From: Symsagittifera roscoffensis
Taxonomy: Eukaryota; Xenacoelomorpha; Acoela; Convolutidae
Direction: 5' to 3'
NCBI RefSeq assembly: GCF_963678635.1
Contig: NC_087067.1
Coordinates: 53,934,233-53,998,232, forward strand
DNA length: 64,000 nt
Below are positions 10,378 through 19,844 of the stretch, piece after piece. The translations under genes were made by a program, and so were the position numbers. Each line of letters opens with the position of its first letter. The stretch's first letter is position 1. The notes beneath the pieces are model-generated. The model saw only the letters and a program-made list of their open reading frames with translations, had not been told where the DNA came from and did no database searches.

Positions 10378-12983
10378 AATTATTAATTTTTCTCCAACTC
10401 CTTTTTCTAATAATCTCAAATCAAAACATAAACCCTTCCCCTCGTACAGGACCACAAGATTTATTAGTAACACATTACGATTGTGAAGAAAATGAACAAA
10501 AAACACTACACAAATATGCAATAAACCAAGTATCACAATGTGAAACAGAACCACAAGCTATAGAAACCACAAATGTAATAGCAACACTCTATTCAAAAGC
10601 CCGAGCAACAACAGTTACAGGTTATAAATTCACAGCAACATTTTCCGAAAAGAAAGTACATTGTTCACAAGTCTCGAACGGAAACAAAAACCGACTTGAC
10701 CATGAATCATTCTATCAGAGTAATATAGAACGTCTTTTACATCTCAATCCCGACGATTGTAAAAATGAATTACTTAGACTAAACATCACACAAAATAAAA
10801 ACTCCGAAAGAAAGTTAGTTAACTTTCAAGTTTTTTCAGACTCTGTACATCAATCACAACTTGAAAGACACCAAGGACATATAAAACTAGACGACAAATA
10901 CCCGTATAACGGCGCACACGGACGATTAACCTATGACCTACACGATAAACATTGGATACCACACATTGGTATAAATAACCCATCAAACTGCAAAGCAGAC
11001 ACAAAAAATAAAGGATACCAAGAAATAATGTTTTTCGATTGGAAAATACAACTCGAAAAAATACAACTAACACGAGATTTATCAGATAATACAATGATCT
11101 ATCAAGGAATCCGATTACCTTGTAAAAATGATCAAGGTTATTGCGACCCTACAACGAGAACACAAGCAACAATTGTTTGGTTCCCCGAAGATACATGTAC
11201 GACATTTCAAGTAGCAAGAATACACGCTCGTATGATAAAATTTCACGAAAAATACTTTATACAATCAATTCCATATGAACAAGTACATCCATCACGAAAA
11301 CAAAGTACTAATTTTAGAAACATACACAATATAGAAAATAAATTGACACGTTTTCAAATATATCAAGAAACAGAACTTGCATGTAAATATAGAAATCCAC
11401 TCCATAAAACACAATACTCTGAAATATTAGTTGAATATGAAAAAGGATTCGACATGACCACTGGAAAAATAAAACTTGACCCATATGCCACAGGTCATCC
11501 TCCAAACGAAGGAACATCCTATATACCAGTTAATTTTGAAAAAAGCAACGGACAACCTGGTGGACATCTAAAACCCCATGACACCAGAAGCACACGCTTA
11601 CAAGAATTATCACTAATGAATACTACATATTTCGGTAATATCCACTATGATATTCATTTAGATATGAAACTAGATTATACAATTAGCCGAATTTTTCAAG
11701 AAATGTCACTCTCCGAATTAGAAACACTACACCAACTATGCGAATTAGAACGAACACAAATATTACAATCACTTGCACTAGCAGTATTAAAAATACCCTA
11801 TGCAGGATACTTATTATCTGGAAATAGATCAAATTTTTTAGACTATGAAGGAAACATCTTATGGTTTTATACTTGTACTAAAAAAGTATCACCACTATAC
11901 GTTTTTGAAGATAAACGATGTTATAAAAGAATCCCTATCTTTTATAAGAATAAAGTACATTTCGTGGATACACTTTCACGAAGAACCTATTTCTGGGATA
12001 CCGCAGTCCCATGTGGATCAGAAAACAGCCACAATGTAGTACAACTAAACCCTGATGATAATAAATATTATCTTCTCACTCCATATCCCACATTAATGCA
12101 ATCACTCAAAAAATTTTCACCAGAAAGCATTCGCGCTATCGCTCGAAACCCAAATATAGACTTACAATCAATAGGAATCTATTCAAAATCAGATATTCAA
12201 CATCACATTAGAACACAACAATTCCAAGAATTATTAACACAAATGGACACTATACAAAGACAATCAATAGACCAAAATTTACGCAAACTTGCAGAAACCG
12301 CAGGATTTGCCGATATCTACACGCAAGACTATAGCGGATATTTTAAAGACATTAAAGATTATATATATCTAAACGGTGAAAAATACCGTCCCCAAGATAT
12401 ATCACCAATTAACATTTTTAGCTTTGTTACACTCAAAAATGAGATCCTCGATTTTCTAGGATGGCCCTACTACATCTTAGAAAAATTGACTATTTTATAC
12501 GCAATGTTTAACTTTATTGGATTTCTTTTCTCACTTTTAAAAGGAATCTACAACACATGTGCTATACACACACAAGTAAACAGACAAGCAAGCGTAGCAC
12601 GCATACTCTTTGCAGGATTTTTTGGAATCTTTTCTACATCTATAAACAAAATTCTTTTAGACGCACAAATAAAAGAATATAACACAAAAATAGCAACACG
12701 ACAAAATACATACGACGAAGAACATAACAATGTAGACATAACGCCAACGGCACCACAATTACCACCCCTACCAAATAACCATCCACTATCCCTAGTCCCA
12801 CGAAATTTTCGAAATTTAGCCATCACACATAATCCAAATTTTCGACTCACCACATCACAAAGTCCCATCCAACATATAATGACACACCAGTCACAAGATG
12901 ATAATACTTATGAACAAATTATTGAACAACCCCATACCACCGCTTTTCAGTCTCAAAATAATCATTTTTTTAGCCCACGATGA
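10365..12983 (+). CDS. env: Envelope-like membrane glycoprotein
   Basis: An intact 872-codon ORF. It starts with a hydrophobic signal peptide (about residues 1-20), followed by a long cysteine-rich ectodomain. A membrane anchor lies near residues 705-730 (FNFIGFLF), with a second hydrophobic stretch near 743-765 and a polar, proline-rich cytoplasmic tail. The N-terminal pattern of YDC followed by a spaced conserved Cys and the overall Cys layout resemble the glycoproteins of chuviruses and related negative-strand RNA viruses, which have been captured by LTR elements in several invertebrates. That assignment is from memory of the family and not from a search. The expected role is membrane binding and fusion of an enveloped particle. 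Start choice: first ATG after a long ATG-poor stretch, directly followed by the signal peptide. The stop overlaps the next ATG. Confidence 0.7.
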   Translation: MYILKLLIFLQLLFLIISNQNINPSPRTGPQDLLVTHYDCEENEQKTLHKYAINQVSQCETEPQAIETTNVIATLYSKARATTVTGYKFTATFSEKKVHCSQVSNGNKNRLDHESFYQSNIERLLHLNPDDCKNELLRLNITQNKNSERKLVNFQVFSDSVHQSQLERHQGHIKLDDKYPYNGAHGRLTYDLHDKHWIPHIGINNPSNCKADTKNKGYQEIMFFDWKIQLEKIQLTRDLSDNTMIYQGIRLPCKNDQGYCDPTTRTQATIVWFPEDTCTTFQVARIHARMIKFHEKYFIQSIPYEQVHPSRKQSTNFRNIHNIENKLTRFQIYQETELACKYRNPLHKTQYSEILVEYEKGFDMTTGKIKLDPYATGHPPNEGTSYIPVNFEKSNGQPGGHLKPHDTRSTRLQELSLMNTTYFGNIHYDIHLDMKLDYTISRIFQEMSLSELETLHQLCELERTQILQSLALAVLKIPYAGYLLSGNRSNFLDYEGNILWFYTCTKKVSPLYVFEDKRCYKRIPIFYKNKVHFVDTLSRRTYFWDTAVPCGSENSHNVVQLNPDDNKYYLLTPYPTLMQSLKKFSPESIRAIARNPNIDLQSIGIYSKSDIQHHIRTQQFQELLTQMDTIQRQSIDQNLRKLAETAGFADIYTQDYSGYFKDIKDYIYLNGEKYRPQDISPINIFSFVTLKNEILDFLGWPYYILEKLTILYAMFNFIGFLFSLLKGIYNTCAIHTQVNRQASVARILFAGFFGIFSTSINKILLDAQIKEYNTKIATRQNTYDEEHNNVDITPTAPQLPPLPNNHPLSLVPRNFRNLAITHNPNFRLTTSQSPIQHIMTHQSQDDNTYEQIIEQPHTTAFQSQNNHFFSPR

Positions 12984-14785
12984 GCCGCCAACTTGGATCA
13001 CTACACCGATCAAATTCCCACCCAACCAATCTTACCTCTACAATCCCAATAATACCACTTTTTGCTTTTCCGCCACCCGATTTTCAATCTAGTAATGTAA
13101 CATCAGGCATGAATTCCGACACTAATTCACACATCTCAGTTTTATATTCCATCTCACAACTCAATAACCCGAATATTGAAACCCCCGATGAATTTGCCGA
13201 CTCAGAACCATCCCCATCCAATAATTTTCATAACTCTTCTAATTTTTCTCAACCCCCTTTTCAACCCATATTATCCAATAACCCTGACCCAATCACTTCC
13301 ACACCCTCTTATGCTTCCCAAGTTACCCCAACCTACTCCTCATTTCATTCTGACCAATCATCTCATTCTCCAGACAACCCCCGAATCTCCCCAGAGCTAG
13401 ATAATTTTATTACCCTTCAACAACAACCCTACCACCTCCATACCCCAACAATAAACCAAATCTCCTCCACAATAAATTCATCCAACCCCCCTACCCCTAC
13501 ACCCTCTTCAAATTATACTGAATCATTAGCACCATCATCCACATCAACTGAATCTTCACTCAACACTAATAGAGCTTACCGCACTTTTAAAAGAAAGTTC
13601 CCCAACCATCCTTTCCCAGCAAAACCAGGAACAGCCCGTGAATACATCAACCACCCCAAGCATACTAACACAAAAGAATTTTTAGCCATCACCTTACCCT
13701 CATTCCCACAATACACCTTAAACACCCCCCACGACACTAACGAAACACGCAACTTTGTAGATGAATACGTTTTAATGCCCACTCTCTCTTGGACCTCATA
13801 TTATCATTTTACTAACCCTCTTTGCTTACCTTTATCTAACACTCACATCGATATAGAGCGAAATACGGACATGCTATATCGACTCACTACACCACTAACC
13901 GCTAGACAATTTACTTACGTTGGATATAAAAAATCACTAAAAACACACACTGCACCTAGAGCTAACGAATATACACTCGAATACTATGATCACAACATCA
14001 TCAGAGCTAACCAAGATCAATTCTTAGACGACGATCGCTTCGCTAATCTACAAATTACCGAGAAATTTTTCATCAAGACACCATATATATTTACACTAAA
14101 CATCTTCGACCGAAAGTTTGATCACATTATTTCAGAAGCACTAACAGACACACAAGCATACGAAAGTTTTAAAGAACGCTTCCAAATATTTTCACTAACC
14201 TTTCATTTCCTTGCACCACACGAAAGAGATTTACACTGCTCACACGATATTATGTTGCGCACTAAACAAACCCACACATATAGTTATTATCGCTTCATCC
14301 AAAATCACTTTGACCTACACACACCCTCTAGACAACCACACCATCGTTTTCAATTCATTAATTCCAAATACACTTCACCATTTTTCCTAAATTTCACATA
14401 TTGCATTAAAGATACTAACCTTCATGGTATTCTTCGCAATTATGATCCCATAACCCAAATATACATCTTCTGTCCCATCACCAAGACCTTCAACGCCGAA
14501 GAATCCCGACCCTTCCTTATCCCGCACGAGTTTGTACAACCTATAGAAATCCCAATTTTAGAATTCATCCACAACACTAAATTCAATCACAAATTATATA
14601 ATCTAATACAAAACACACCTTATGAGTTTGCAGTTGGCACTGAAGAACTAACCACTATTAAGGCACTTCAATTGCTTTGGCCACTGCTTCAGACTAAAAA
14701 TATCATCCGCATCTTAGCTAAACTACTAACAACTTCCGATCTCATCCACGACATCTTCCCCCACGGTTTTTTCCCCGACGACTAA
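12980..14785 (+). CDS. Unknown 601-aa protein downstream of env
   Basis: The ATG overlaps the env stop (ATGA at 12980-12983) and the frame is intact. Residues 1 to about 195 are very rich in Ser, Pro, Thr and Asn and look disordered. Residues from about 196 to 601 look folded, with aromatic and charged patterns and several conserved-looking blocks (TPYIFTLNIFDRKFD, FLAPHERDLHC, FCPITKTF). There is no signal peptide and no membrane segment. The half-disordered, half-globular plan is shared with the ATG-less ORF. A regulatory or matrix-like role is possible, but no family is recognised. A canonical intron lies in the transcript three bases after the stop. Confidence 0.7.
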   Translation: MSRQLGSLHRSNSHPTNLTSTIPIIPLFAFPPPDFQSSNVTSGMNSDTNSHISVLYSISQLNNPNIETPDEFADSEPSPSNNFHNSSNFSQPPFQPILSNNPDPITSTPSYASQVTPTYSSFHSDQSSHSPDNPRISPELDNFITLQQQPYHLHTPTINQISSTINSSNPPTPTPSSNYTESLAPSSTSTESSLNTNRAYRTFKRKFPNHPFPAKPGTAREYINHPKHTNTKEFLAITLPSFPQYTLNTPHDTNETRNFVDEYVLMPTLSWTSYYHFTNPLCLPLSNTHIDIERNTDMLYRLTTPLTARQFTYVGYKKSLKTHTAPRANEYTLEYYDHNIIRANQDQFLDDDRFANLQITEKFFIKTPYIFTLNIFDRKFDHIISEALTDTQAYESFKERFQIFSLTFHFLAPHERDLHCSHDIMLRTKQTHTYSYYRFIQNHFDLHTPSRQPHHRFQFINSKYTSPFFLNFTYCIKDTNLHGILRNYDPITQIYIFCPITKTFNAEESRPFLIPHEFVQPIEIPILEFIHNTKFNHKLYNLIQNTPYEFAVGTEELTTIKALQLLWPLLQTKNIIRILAKLLTTSDLIHDIFPHGFFPDD

Positions 14786-14788
14786 CAG

Positions 14789-14867
14789 GTAAGTATGAAT
14801 TAAATGAATATTACTAACTAATTAAAATATTAAAAAACTCACCATACTTTATCCATGTTTTCTTTAG
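14789..14867 (+). promoter_or_regulatory. Probable spliceosomal intron in the 3' untranslated region
   Basis: CAG|GTAAGT donor at 14786-14794, perfect TACTAAC branch-point box at 14812-14818, and a T-rich tract ending TTTCTTTAG at 14867. Size is 79 bp. The donor starts three bases after the TAA of the last ORF. All three signals match consensus, which is unlikely by chance at this spacing. No exon reading frame continues clearly after the acceptor. Confidence 0.6.
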
Positions 14868-14998
14868 ATTTTTAGCCTTCATCCGACAATCACCTACAAA
14901 CACCACAAAAGACAAATAAAAATCACAAATCTCATCAAACAAATTTCAAAAATTCTATTAATCTCTTACACTTATAAATTTATAAATTTAATACCAAT

Positions 14999-15136
14999 GC
15001 AGTAAATTCATTTCTAAAATTTTCCCCACAAGCAGTAAATCTAATTATGATGAAAATTTGTAACTTAAAATTCCCCCATAACTAGCAGTAAATTTCCAAA
15101 TTCTATGCAGTAAATTAATAAAATGCAAATGCAGTA
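14999..15136 (+). repeat. Cluster of GCAGTAAAT motifs
   Basis: GCAGTAAAT occurs at 14999, 15032, 15085 and 15107, with a shortened GCAGTA at 15131. Spacing is irregular, so this is not a simple tandem array. It lies in the 3' noncoding region of element 1 and could be a protein-binding site cluster in an LTR. Confidence 0.5.
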
Positions 15137-16516
15137 CTAACCTTTTGATATTTTCATTCATTCGCACAGAAATTCTATCCACACTCGCACAGCTCGCCCA
15201 CGAAGAATTGTTTAAAATAATGAATTTCAGTTTCAAGTTTTCACACTCAACAACTCTAACATATAATAACATGTTTCAAACTTTCCTTTAACCCGGTTGG
15301 AAAGGAATCATATACTAAACAAAACTAACCAACGCAGCTTACTAAATACCACAAATCATAGAATAACAGCATGACTAAGAAAAGGAAACCAACGGTACCC
15401 AAACCGGATTAACCCAGTTTAAAACTGGATAATTTATTCTTTTGAAGACTATTATAAAGTCTAAGAAAGAAATAATAAAACACAAAAAAGTCGAAAGACA
15501 AACCCATACCACGAACAATTTGATTTTTGAAAAAAGGACACAACCAACAAAACATAAGAAAAACCACAACAAACCCAACATAAAACGTTGTCACATAACA
15601 GGACCCCTCACAAAAACCGCATGAAATCATACTCCCACTCCTGGCCTAACCCACCAGGAAGGACGTCCTGAGCATGCTCTATAGCCGGCCTAACCCACCG
15701 CGCTACATCCACGCTTTGTGACCACACCTCTATTTTTAATAAGAGCTACTCAAGGGTGAGTAACTCTTCAAAATAACCGAACTAAAACAAAAAGCTTTTG
15801 TGAAAACAACTAACTAAAATCATAATTAAAAAATATTAAACTAATAAATGTTTTATAAAATGTAAATTACATTATGCAATACATAGATCAGAATACAACA
15901 CCAAGGACGAACATCTAAAGACAAAACGACCCCACTACACTCGAGAGAGAATGGCCAACCACAATCGATATGCCACTCACAATCACAACTCAAAGGATTT
16001 AGAGTACGACTTGACTTCGCAGAAAAGGACTTCATTGAACTAGACCAATGACCACCTCGATGTTCAAGTATACGTACAGATCCGAGTAACCAGGCATCCC
16101 CTCCACGCACAATCTCCACGCCATTCCCAAACTAGATCAGACACAAAAGAAGTTCTCCACGCAGAACAGAAAAACCTGACATAGCCAACCATTCTGAAAT
16201 CAGATTTGAGTTTGTTGCAAAGACTTAGTCGTTGTCACTAGAAGACACAACGTCTTATGTCTCTAACTCCAGCTTCCTGGAACTTCTTTAACAAAGAAGA
16301 AACGGAAGAAAATTATGATGTTCGCCAAAAACCAACGTCCATCATCCACCCTTCGAATTGCAGAAGAACTATTCTAAAAAACTCTGTAAAACCCGGATGG
16401 GTGGAACCTGATCTAAACTACATTTTATGATTGGATAAATTAGATATTTTACCAATGTAAAGTATTTAATATTAACCAATCATGATCCATCTAACTAACA
16501 ACCCACTTATTTGTAA

Positions 16517-16544
16517 GTGCTGAAGTTACTTGTAATTTCAGCAC
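16517..16544. other. Perfect 8-bp inverted repeat (stem-loop)
   Basis: GTGCTGAA and TTCAGCAC flank a 12-base loop. A further partial copy, GAGCACTTCAGCAG, follows about 45 bases later. It sits near the presumed 3' LTR or polyadenylation region of element 1. Confidence 0.45.
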
Positions 16545-16812
16545 CAGAGAGATTTGAATTTAACTTAGAAATTAGTTGGACTCTCCCGAGCACTTCAGCA
16601 GCCGCAATAAACCAGTATACCCTAGATCTATTGAGCCTAGCAGAGACTAGTTAAACAACCTGAGACTAGATAGTATAAGAGTAAGATTAGGATCGGTATT
16701 AGACTAAGAAGTTGCACGAATCTATCCGGCCGAAAATAAGATAGCGTGACGAGCAGACGGTGTACCCTATCCGAAATTACTCTATGAGTTATACACTCCA
16801 GTCTTAACTCAC

Positions 16813-16932
16813 AGTCTACGATCCAAACAGAGGCAATTCGAAACCTCAGGAGCTGTGTGCCATCCTACTCGTGAATTTCACGGAAAAGGGACATCACATT
16901 ACACCTGCACAAGAAGTATTACCTGAGCATTG
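16813..16932 (+). pseudogene. Relic of the macro-domain-like 3' end (unit A)
   Basis: Reads VYDPNRG then QELCAILLVNF, and after a frameshift KYYLSIA and a stop. This matches the C-terminus of the macro-like module at 63170-63297. A small indel near the CACGGAAAAG run breaks the frame. Only the last 40 or so codons are present, because the duplication border lies inside the module. Confidence 0.7.
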
Positions 16933-17520
16933 CCTGATTTTTGAGTTGCGACAGGACTCTTGAATTGGGACTTTATAGGGTAAACTGGGTGGTCGTACTT
17001 AGTGTAAGAATTATTTTTAAAAGAATATCTTGGTTGCTTAATTTAATGATAAAATCCAAATTCTACGGTGCCAGATTAAAACAACAATTGAATGATTTTA
17101 TCTCGAATTGACGTTTGAAGTGGTGCACGTAAACTTGAAGCTTTGCTCATTGGAGCAAGCAGTCGACTAATTGATGAAAAAAATCTCTTTTCAAAACTGT
17201 ATAAAACCTTTTCATTTTGTAATTGTGAGTTAGCCAAGTAGTAGCGAATTGAAAAGGCTAAAATGCAGTTCTGTTTTCAGAGTGAACTTGATAATTTTAT
17301 AAAAAAAAAGAATCGCGAAACGATCAAAACCGACTTTCAAATATTTAGTGAGGATCTGAAGATTCACACATTCAAGAGAATCTAGAGCAAAACCTTCTCG
17401 AGTGATTAAATTTGGTAAGTTTTTCTTGCGTGGCGGTTTCTGGATTGGTACAACTTGAGCGGTAATATCAGAGTTGGTGTTTCTTGAGCAATCTAAACTC
17501 ATCAGTTGTGGCTGATCAGT
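16933..17520 (+). other. Leader between macro tail and next ORF (unit A)
   Basis: A 588-base noncoding stretch repeated at about 21258-21840. It contains a TATA-like TATAAAA near 17200 and the phrase CTTGAATTGGGACTT just after the macro stop, which resembles the CTCAAGTTGGGTA motif at the same place at 63.3 kb. It occupies the position of an LTR plus leader, but no second copy flanks a single element to prove an LTR. Confidence 0.4.
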
Positions 17521-18540
17521 TCTGAAAATCGATGCCAGTGGCACTGAAAAAGCCAACACTCGATGAATTACAGGTGTTTGGGTGATCTGGACTTTTCCCA
17601 AGTGAACGAGTGGATAGCGGTGATGTTGAGTGCCATCTTACAACTAGGTTCTCAAGGAGAAGGTAGGAAGTCTGAAATGGAGACCTTGTTGATTGTGGGC
17701 TGCACGTACGATGAAATCTCGAACAAGGAGCAAACCAGAAAGCTGTCGTAGAGCACTGATGGATGTTTGAGGGATTCAATTTGGCGAGAAATCCCGGCTT
17801 GAATAACACCACTGAGTATGGTGCTGGCAAGTTTCTTCTTCCCACTCGGCCAAAGAACAGGATGGGAGGTCCAATGAGCAGATATAGAAGTTGCCGCAGG
17901 AAGCTGTCAAAGGTAGAGATGGAAAAGCGAAGTCGCCGAGTGAACCTCTGGTGACACGTTCAAGGCCAGATTTGAAAATGGAGGTTGACAAAGTGCCCAG
18001 GGCGACTGGCCGGCTCAATATCGATTGCGTTGCTCAAGAGAAAATTAGTGAAGATCTGGAGACTTGGACCCCTCGATTACCCACACCATTTTTGAGAGAT
18101 CTGGACTTCAGACAGACCAAGCTGCTAACAGTAGATGTGGCACTCCCTGGATTGAAGCCCAACTCAACCAGTGGCAGCCAAAACAGCGCGGGGACGTCCA
18201 GTCACGAGGAATTACAAAAAAGATTGCAGGCAAGGTCGGCGAGAGCGCCGCGTCGGGAGAGGAGCCGGCTACTTGGAAGATACATCCGGTGTGGGGTGCC
18301 TTTATATCTAACTACAAGAAAGACGTCAATTCGAGATACCATAACACAATAGGGAGGACTGGACGAGTGCCCAGTTGGAAAGGAGAGCAGCATTCCACGA
18401 TGCGGCCTGGGTGGATTATCTGACGAAACCACGGATACCAAAAGCGCAGTTCACTTGATCATAGGAACAGCTTGGTCAGGGTTCTCACTAGAGTCAGGGT
18501 TCTCACTAGAGTCAGGGTTCTCACTAGAGTCAGGGTTTAC
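17521..18540 (+). pseudogene. Decayed copy of the ORF that starts at 63807 (unit A)
   Basis: Segments read as LGDLDFSQVNEWIAV and LSAILQL, which match RLRDLDYTQVDERMAV and LNAILQL in the ORF at 63807. Position after the macro tail and leader is the same. Several frameshifts and stops follow. Later open pieces (for example 17891-18352) probably belong to the same decayed protein. The family is not recognised; a Gag-like or extra ORF is possible. Confidence 0.55.
18478..18536 (+). repeat. 18-bp tandem repeat, three copies (unit A)
   Basis: GGTTCTCACTAGAGTCAG repeated about three times. The period is a multiple of three and reads VLTRVR. The same array is at 22798-22856 in unit B, with one substitution. 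Confidence 0.8.
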
Positions 18541-18965
18541 CCTCAAATCGATATCTTGAGCTTCTCAGGTGCGGCGAAACCTCAGATGCTGGCTTCACCA
18601 GAGATACTGCAGGTGAGGAAAATACATACGTTCACAATGATAATGGGCGCGAATGTCATTTCTAGAGGCGAATCCACGAAGATGACCTAGTTATTGGAGA
18701 AATTAAGCTGCTTGTTGCAAGAGGTGAGGATCTATCTGGATCCCACAAAATTGACGATTTTTACGGTGCCGTAGAACATGCAGCTGGACGACAAAGGACG
18801 AAACAAGAACTAGAGAGCGCGCCATATCAACGGCGCGATAGTTGAGATCCAGAGAGAGAATTAGCGTCCTGCCCTTGAGGTTCCTGGTTGTGACCGGCAT
18901 GATGAAAGACTGCCTGCCGACTGGGTGCTAATCTAAACGCATCCACTTTGATCAACCAAGAGGCA

Positions 18966-19231
18966 TGGAGTGGCTGAACAAACTCTTCCAGCGACACAAG
19001 AACAGTCACGAGACGCCTTGTGAACCCGAGCTGCTGTTGTTTGGCGGATTGAATGATCACCTGCACAAGGAAGGACTTCAGGTGATCTGGCGGACGGTGG
19101 AAAAACAAGAGTTAGTGGCGTTAAGGTTAGGATCGAAGACCAAAGTGGTGTTCATAAACTGGATAAGCGAGCACGCCGCCGGCCCTTCAATAGTGGTGCT
19201 GGCACTTATAGCGGAGAGCAGTGGAGTGTGA
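18966..19231 (+). pseudogene. Unassigned decayed coding segment conserved between units A and B
   Basis: An 88-codon open stretch starting MEWLNKLF that is identical in protein sequence to the one at 23285-23551. Both copies are embedded in a broken frame, so identity reflects recent duplication and not selection. No family recognised. Confidence 0.4.
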
Positions 19232-19844
19232 ATGCTGATTGCTAATCCCAATCGTGAATAGGAGCGGAAGAACTTGCGATTCTTGAGATCGCAACTGGCA
19301 GCAAGCTGAGAAGATATCCCATGCCCTGAATGGCAACTACGAGTTTGCCGAACTTTGATAGTGCTCGATGAGGTGTTGTGTCTGGATGTCTCGAACCTGC
19401 CCAGGCAATTGAAGTTCAAACCAGAAAACAATGACGACCATCGCGTGATCAATCACTTGACTACAATTGTGTGGTTTTTGAAACATGGTGCTCACAATCG
19501 TCAGCTAGCTTAATGGGTAGTTAATTGAGACCGGAGAAACTGATCGACAAGCAGAACAACAGGAATCATTGGTGTATTGCCTCAGGCAAGAAAAAGGAAG
19601 GAGCTTTTCCTAGCCCCAAGATTCGAGAGCGTTGGTGACAAGACAAAAGAAACTGCTCCCACCTTGATAATGCAAGGGTGGGAGTTTATGCAGAATCAGC
19701 ACGAGAAAGCGAAAAGAAGAGAGTTGAAGATAGGTACAATTGTCTTACTGGAGAATGATACAATCATTGCTCATTTTTGGAAGGATCAGGTCAGGGGGAA
19801 TTATAAACGATGAAAGCATATAAAATCTTGAGATTCGTCCACCT

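Larger units (their letters stand above)
1..14785 (+). mobile_element. Retrovirus-like Ty3/gypsy element with env and extra ORFs (element 1, left end outside window)
   Basis: Seven open reading frames in one direction: Gag-protease, RT-RNase H-integrase, two small hydrophobic ORFs, an ATG-less ORF, a membrane glycoprotein and a terminal unknown ORF. Gag-PR, pol, glycoprotein and terminal ORF have no internal stop, so the copy looks young or under selection. The strand is strikingly A-rich and G-poor (in one sampled line, 5041-5100, A is about 42% and G about 13%), and this continues into the 3' noncoding part. No LTR or primer-binding site could be placed: the left end is missing, and no repeat of the 14.9-16.8 kb sequence is available in the window to define an LTR. 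Domain order in pol (RT, RNase H, integrase) is Metaviridae type. Confidence 0.85.
14868..16811. other. 3' noncoding part of element 1 and junction to next repeat
   Basis: No credible gene. The first 1.4 kb keeps the A-rich, G-poor bias of element 1. It probably contains the 3' untranslated region and 3' LTR, but no copy exists in the window to define LTR borders. An AATAAA occurs near 16605, after a stem-loop at 16517. From about 16.6 kb composition becomes balanced and at 16812 the next repeat begins. Confidence 0.5.

Noticed and set aside
14868-16811. 3' LTR of element 1 with exact borders
   Set aside because: No second copy in the window to define it; AATAAA and a hairpin alone do not prove an LTR.
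17230-18441. Minus-strand open frames in units A and B (for example 17516-17845, repeated at 21836-22165)
   Set aside because: Conserved between units only because the DNA is duplicated; the + strand has the homology to the ORF at 63807.
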